Shown here: piece by piece, positions 7,284 to 8,891 of the stretch
Numbering within the stretch: position 1 is the first letter of the stretch
Layout: every line of letters starts with the position of its first letter
Origin: an uncultured Actinomycetes bacterium
Lineage (GTDB): Bacteria; Actinomycetota; Acidimicrobiia; Acidimicrobiales; Microtrichaceae
DNA: 8,891 nucleotides
Assembly: GCA_903953195.1 (NCBI GenBank)
Contig: CAJBIS010000217.1
Span: forward strand, 1-8,891
Reading direction: 5' to 3'
Notes under the pieces: generated by a model
Database searches by the model: none
Told to the model about the DNA's origin: nothing
Seen by the model: only the letters and a program-made list of their open reading frames with translations
Program-made: the position numbers and the translations under genes

Positions 7284-7350
7284 GCCGAACGGTCCACGCG
7301 TCCCGGTCGCTGAACGGACGCAGGTCGGGGGTGGTCGTCCGCGGCTCAGG
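7279..7350. repeat. 9-bp inverted repeat spanning the menH and menA stop codons
   Basis: CCTGAGCCG at 7279-7287 and CGGCTCAGG at 7342-7350 are perfect reverse complements. Each arm contains the TGA stop of its gene, menH on plus and menA on minus. The 54-base spacer shows no strong internal hairpin and no T-run follows either arm, so a standard intrinsic terminator is not supported. It might act as a weak bidirectional 3'-end structure or be chance. Confidence 0.35.
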
Positions 7351-8305
7351 CGCTCAGGAAGAGCCCGACGGCGATCAGCATGCCGGTGACCAACTGGACG
7401 CGACCGGTGCCCGCGAGCACCGCGATCAGGTCGCGCCCGCGGGCGCCACTCAGGACCGCAACGACCGGTTGGCGAGCCAGGACGACCCCGACGAACCCGA
7501 GTGCGGCGAGTGGCCGGCCACCGGCACCGGCGATCACGGGCAGCAGCACGAACGGGGCGACCATGAGCGCCAGGTACAGCCAGCGGGTGCGCTGGTCGCC
7601 GAGGCGCACCGCGAGCGTGCGCTTTCCGGATGCCGTGTCGCCCGGGATGTCACGCAGGTTGTTGACGACCAGCAGTGCAGTCGCCAGCGCTCCCATCGCC
7701 GCGCCAGCCACGACGGGCAACCAGGTGACGGTCTCGGTCTGCACGTAGAACGAGCCCACGGTGGCGACGAGTCCGAAGAAGACGAACACGAAGACCTCGC
7801 CGAACCCGGCGTACCCGTAGGGGCTGGGACCCCCGGTGTAGAACCAGCCCGCGGCCATCGACGCCACGCCCACCAGGACGAGCCACGGCTGCACGAGGAT
7901 CACCAGTGGCAGCCCACACAACGCGGTGAGCGCGAAGGCGACGATGACCGCCCGCTTCACCTGCGAGGGCGTGGCGAGTCCGTTACCGACCAGTCGAGGT
8001 GGGCCGACCCTCGAGCCGGGATCGTCGGTGCCGCGTTTCCCGTCCGAGTAGTCGTTGGCGTAGTTCGTGGCCACCTGCACGAACACCGCGACGCCGAGCG
8101 CACACAGGAAGATCCAGGGCGTGATTCCCCGCAGCGCAACGGCGGCCGACGGCGAGGCGGCCGCCGTTGAGCCGGCTGCGGCCGCGGTGCCCACGAGGAC
8201 CGGGGCCACGGCTGCAGGGAGCGTCCGGGGTCGGGCTCCGAGCACCCAGATCCGCCAGCCCGTGGGCGGCGGCGCCGCTCCGTCCGATCGCTGCGCGCTG
8301 CCCAT
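7346..8305 (-). CDS. menA: MenA, 1,4-dihydroxy-2-naphthoate polyprenyltransferase
   Basis: The 319-residue UbiA-superfamily integral membrane prenyltransferase attaches the polyprenyl tail to DHNA, giving demethylmenaquinol. Diagnostic features are WRIWVLGARPRTLPAAVAPV (17-36), the first Asp-rich motif NYANDYSDGKRGTDD (81-95, Mg-diphosphate binding), RLVGNGLATP (104-113), and the second Asp-rich motif NNLRDIPGDTASGKRTLAVR (215-234). About eight or nine hydrophobic helices follow each other, including stretches near 63-80, 119-135, 139-155, 170-186, 195-213, 244-260 and 303-318. ATG at 8305 is preferred; the frame extends 16 codons upstream but there overlaps the 3' end of the preceding gene, and homology begins near residue 17. 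A TAGGAT hexamer upstream is either a promoter -10 giving a 4-nt leader or, less likely, a distant AGGA ribosome-binding site. It converges with menH. Confidence 0.94.
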   Translation of the reverse strand: MGSAQRSDGAAPPPTGWRIWVLGARPRTLPAAVAPVLVGTAAAAGSTAAASPSAAVALRGITPWIFLCALGVAVFVQVATNYANDYSDGKRGTDDPGSRVGPPRLVGNGLATPSQVKRAVIVAFALTALCGLPLVILVQPWLVLVGVASMAAGWFYTGGPSPYGYAGFGEVFVFVFFGLVATVGSFYVQTETVTWLPVVAGAAMGALATALLVVNNLRDIPGDTASGKRTLAVRLGDQRTRWLYLALMVAPFVLLPVIAGAGGRPLAALGFVGVVLARQPVVAVLSGARGRDLIAVLAGTGRVQLVTGMLIAVGLFLSA

Positions 8306-8315
8306 GCCGCCGCCG

Positions 8316-8321
8316 ATCCTA
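8316..8321 (-). promoter_or_regulatory. Predicted -10 element (TAGGAT) of menA
   Basis: On the minus strand TAGGAT matches the TANNNT consensus, with +1 predicted at base 8309 and a 4-nt leader before the ATG at 8305. The same geometry and the same CACCGTAGG block occur before menD. The first three bases are also the TAG stop codon of the upstream gene. The AGGA could instead act as a Shine-Dalgarno with an 11-nt spacing if menA is cotranscribed with that gene, so the call is tentative. Confidence 0.45.
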
Positions 8322-8891
8322 CGGTGCGCCCGGCCGACCGTCGGTGACGTCATCGCCGGGGTCGCCGGACGTGTCGTCGAGCAGCCGACCTGCGTTCGGA
8401 TGTGTGCCGAGCGCGATCAGCACCGCGTCGGCCGTCGGTCCCTCGATCCGGGTGGCCGCGCCGAGTCGATGACGTCGACGGAGGTGGAGCATCCGGATCT
8501 CGACGACCTGCAGACCGAGCCGACGTTCCACCTGCAGCCGCTCGATCTGGTCCCACGCCAGATCGAAGCTCACGGTGAGGTTCCGCACGTGCAGTCCCGA
8601 GGCGTCCAGGCGGGCTCGCTGCGTCCAGGCCCGCCAGCCGAGCACGCACGCTCCGATCACGGTCGCTGCGGCCAACACGACCGGTGACAGCGGATCCTCG
8701 GACGTCCGCGTCAGCCCCGCCGCCGCCACACGGAACCCGACGAGCGCGACGGCCACGACCGGCAGCGCCAGCGCCAGGCACCGGCCCGGCAGCGCCGACG
8801 AGAGTTCGACCACCCAGTCGCCCGAGGCACCCCGGCCGTCCCCGAGTGGTCCGGCGTCGTCGGGACCCGAGTCGCTCGGATCGTCGGAGCC
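8319..8891 (-). CDS. Membrane-anchored PH-like domain protein, 5'-truncated
   Basis: The minus-strand frame is open to the window edge, giving 190 visible residues before the TAG stop. The first 24 or so, from the window edge to about base 8817, are Asp/Gly/Pro-rich and probably disordered. Two hydrophobic segments follow, CLALALPVVAVALVGF and SPVVLAAATVIGACVLGWRA, and then a compact beta-rich region starting ARLDASGLHVRNLTVSFDL with WDQIERLQVE after it. This resembles small actinobacterial membrane proteins of the bacterial PH domain type (a strand with D..GL.VRN, then a W..I..L motif). An internal GTG at 8813 could start a 164-residue version, but the continuous upstream acidic sequence suggests that the true start lies outside the window. 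The function is unknown. The stop is 13 bp before menA on the same strand, so cotranscription is plausible; no biochemical link to menaquinone is evident. Confidence 0.7.
   Translation of the reverse strand, partial: GSDDPSDSGPDDAGPLGDGRGASGDWVVELSSALPGRCLALALPVVAVALVGFRVAAAGLTRTSEDPLSPVVLAAATVIGACVLGWRAWTQRARLDASGLHVRNLTVSFDLAWDQIERLQVERRLGLQVVEIRMLHLRRRHRLGAATRIEGPTADAVLIALGTHPNAGRLLDDTSGDPGDDVTDGRPGAP

Noticed and set aside
7331..8170. Open frame of 279 codons antisense to menA
   Set aside because: It is hydrophilic and Asp/His/Gln/Arg-rich, the mirror of membrane-helix codons. menA motifs prove the minus-strand coding.
8345..8352. TGACGTCA palindrome as an operator near menA
   Set aside because: It is a short 8-bp palindrome inside the 3' coding end of the PH-like gene, with no second copy at the other men promoters.

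Overview
This 8.9 kb window comes from a very GC-rich bacterium, roughly 70% G+C by eye. The many GTG starts, four-base GTGA gene overlaps, leaderless starts and mycobacterial-style acyl-CoA synthetase suggest an actinobacterium. A lineage such as Acidimicrobiia is possible, but the sequence alone cannot fix the class. Coding density is almost complete: nine genes, no intergenic stretch longer than 62 bp, and no RNA genes, insertion sequences, phage genes or CRISPR arrays.

Layout: (1) bases 1-1535 (+) hold the 3' end of an AMP-forming acyl-CoA synthetase gene, overlapping by 4 bp a HAD-family phosphatase gene. (2) Bases 1571-3498 (+) hold menG/ubiE and menF, also overlapping by 4 bp. (3) Bases 3513-6429 (-) hold menD followed by a classical alpha/beta hydrolase, convergent with menF. 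(4) Bases 6456-7283 (+) hold menH, divergent from menD across only 26 bp. (5) Bases 7346-8305 (-) hold menA, convergent with menH. (6) Bases 8319-8891 (-) hold a two-helix membrane protein with a PH-like domain, cut by the window edge and 13 bp upstream of menA.

The core is a classical (chorismate/o-succinylbenzoate) menaquinone locus. MenF makes isochorismate from chorismate, MenD condenses it with 2-oxoglutarate, and MenH eliminates pyruvate. Later in the pathway MenA prenylates 1,4-dihydroxy-2-naphthoate at the membrane and MenG methylates the product to menaquinol. MenC, MenE, MenB and the DHNA-CoA thioesterase are not recognisable here, apart from the unlikely possibility that the partial ligase is MenE.

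The most notable signal is regulatory. menG and menH each have a TANNNT -10 hexamer whose predicted +1 falls exactly on the first base of the GTG start codon, which is a leaderless arrangement. menD and menA share a CACCGTAGG-type -10 region placed to give 4-nt leaders. The menD and menH -10 hexamers overlap on opposite strands and share the same TA base pairs. No wholly new enzymatic system is evident; the enzymes are known families.
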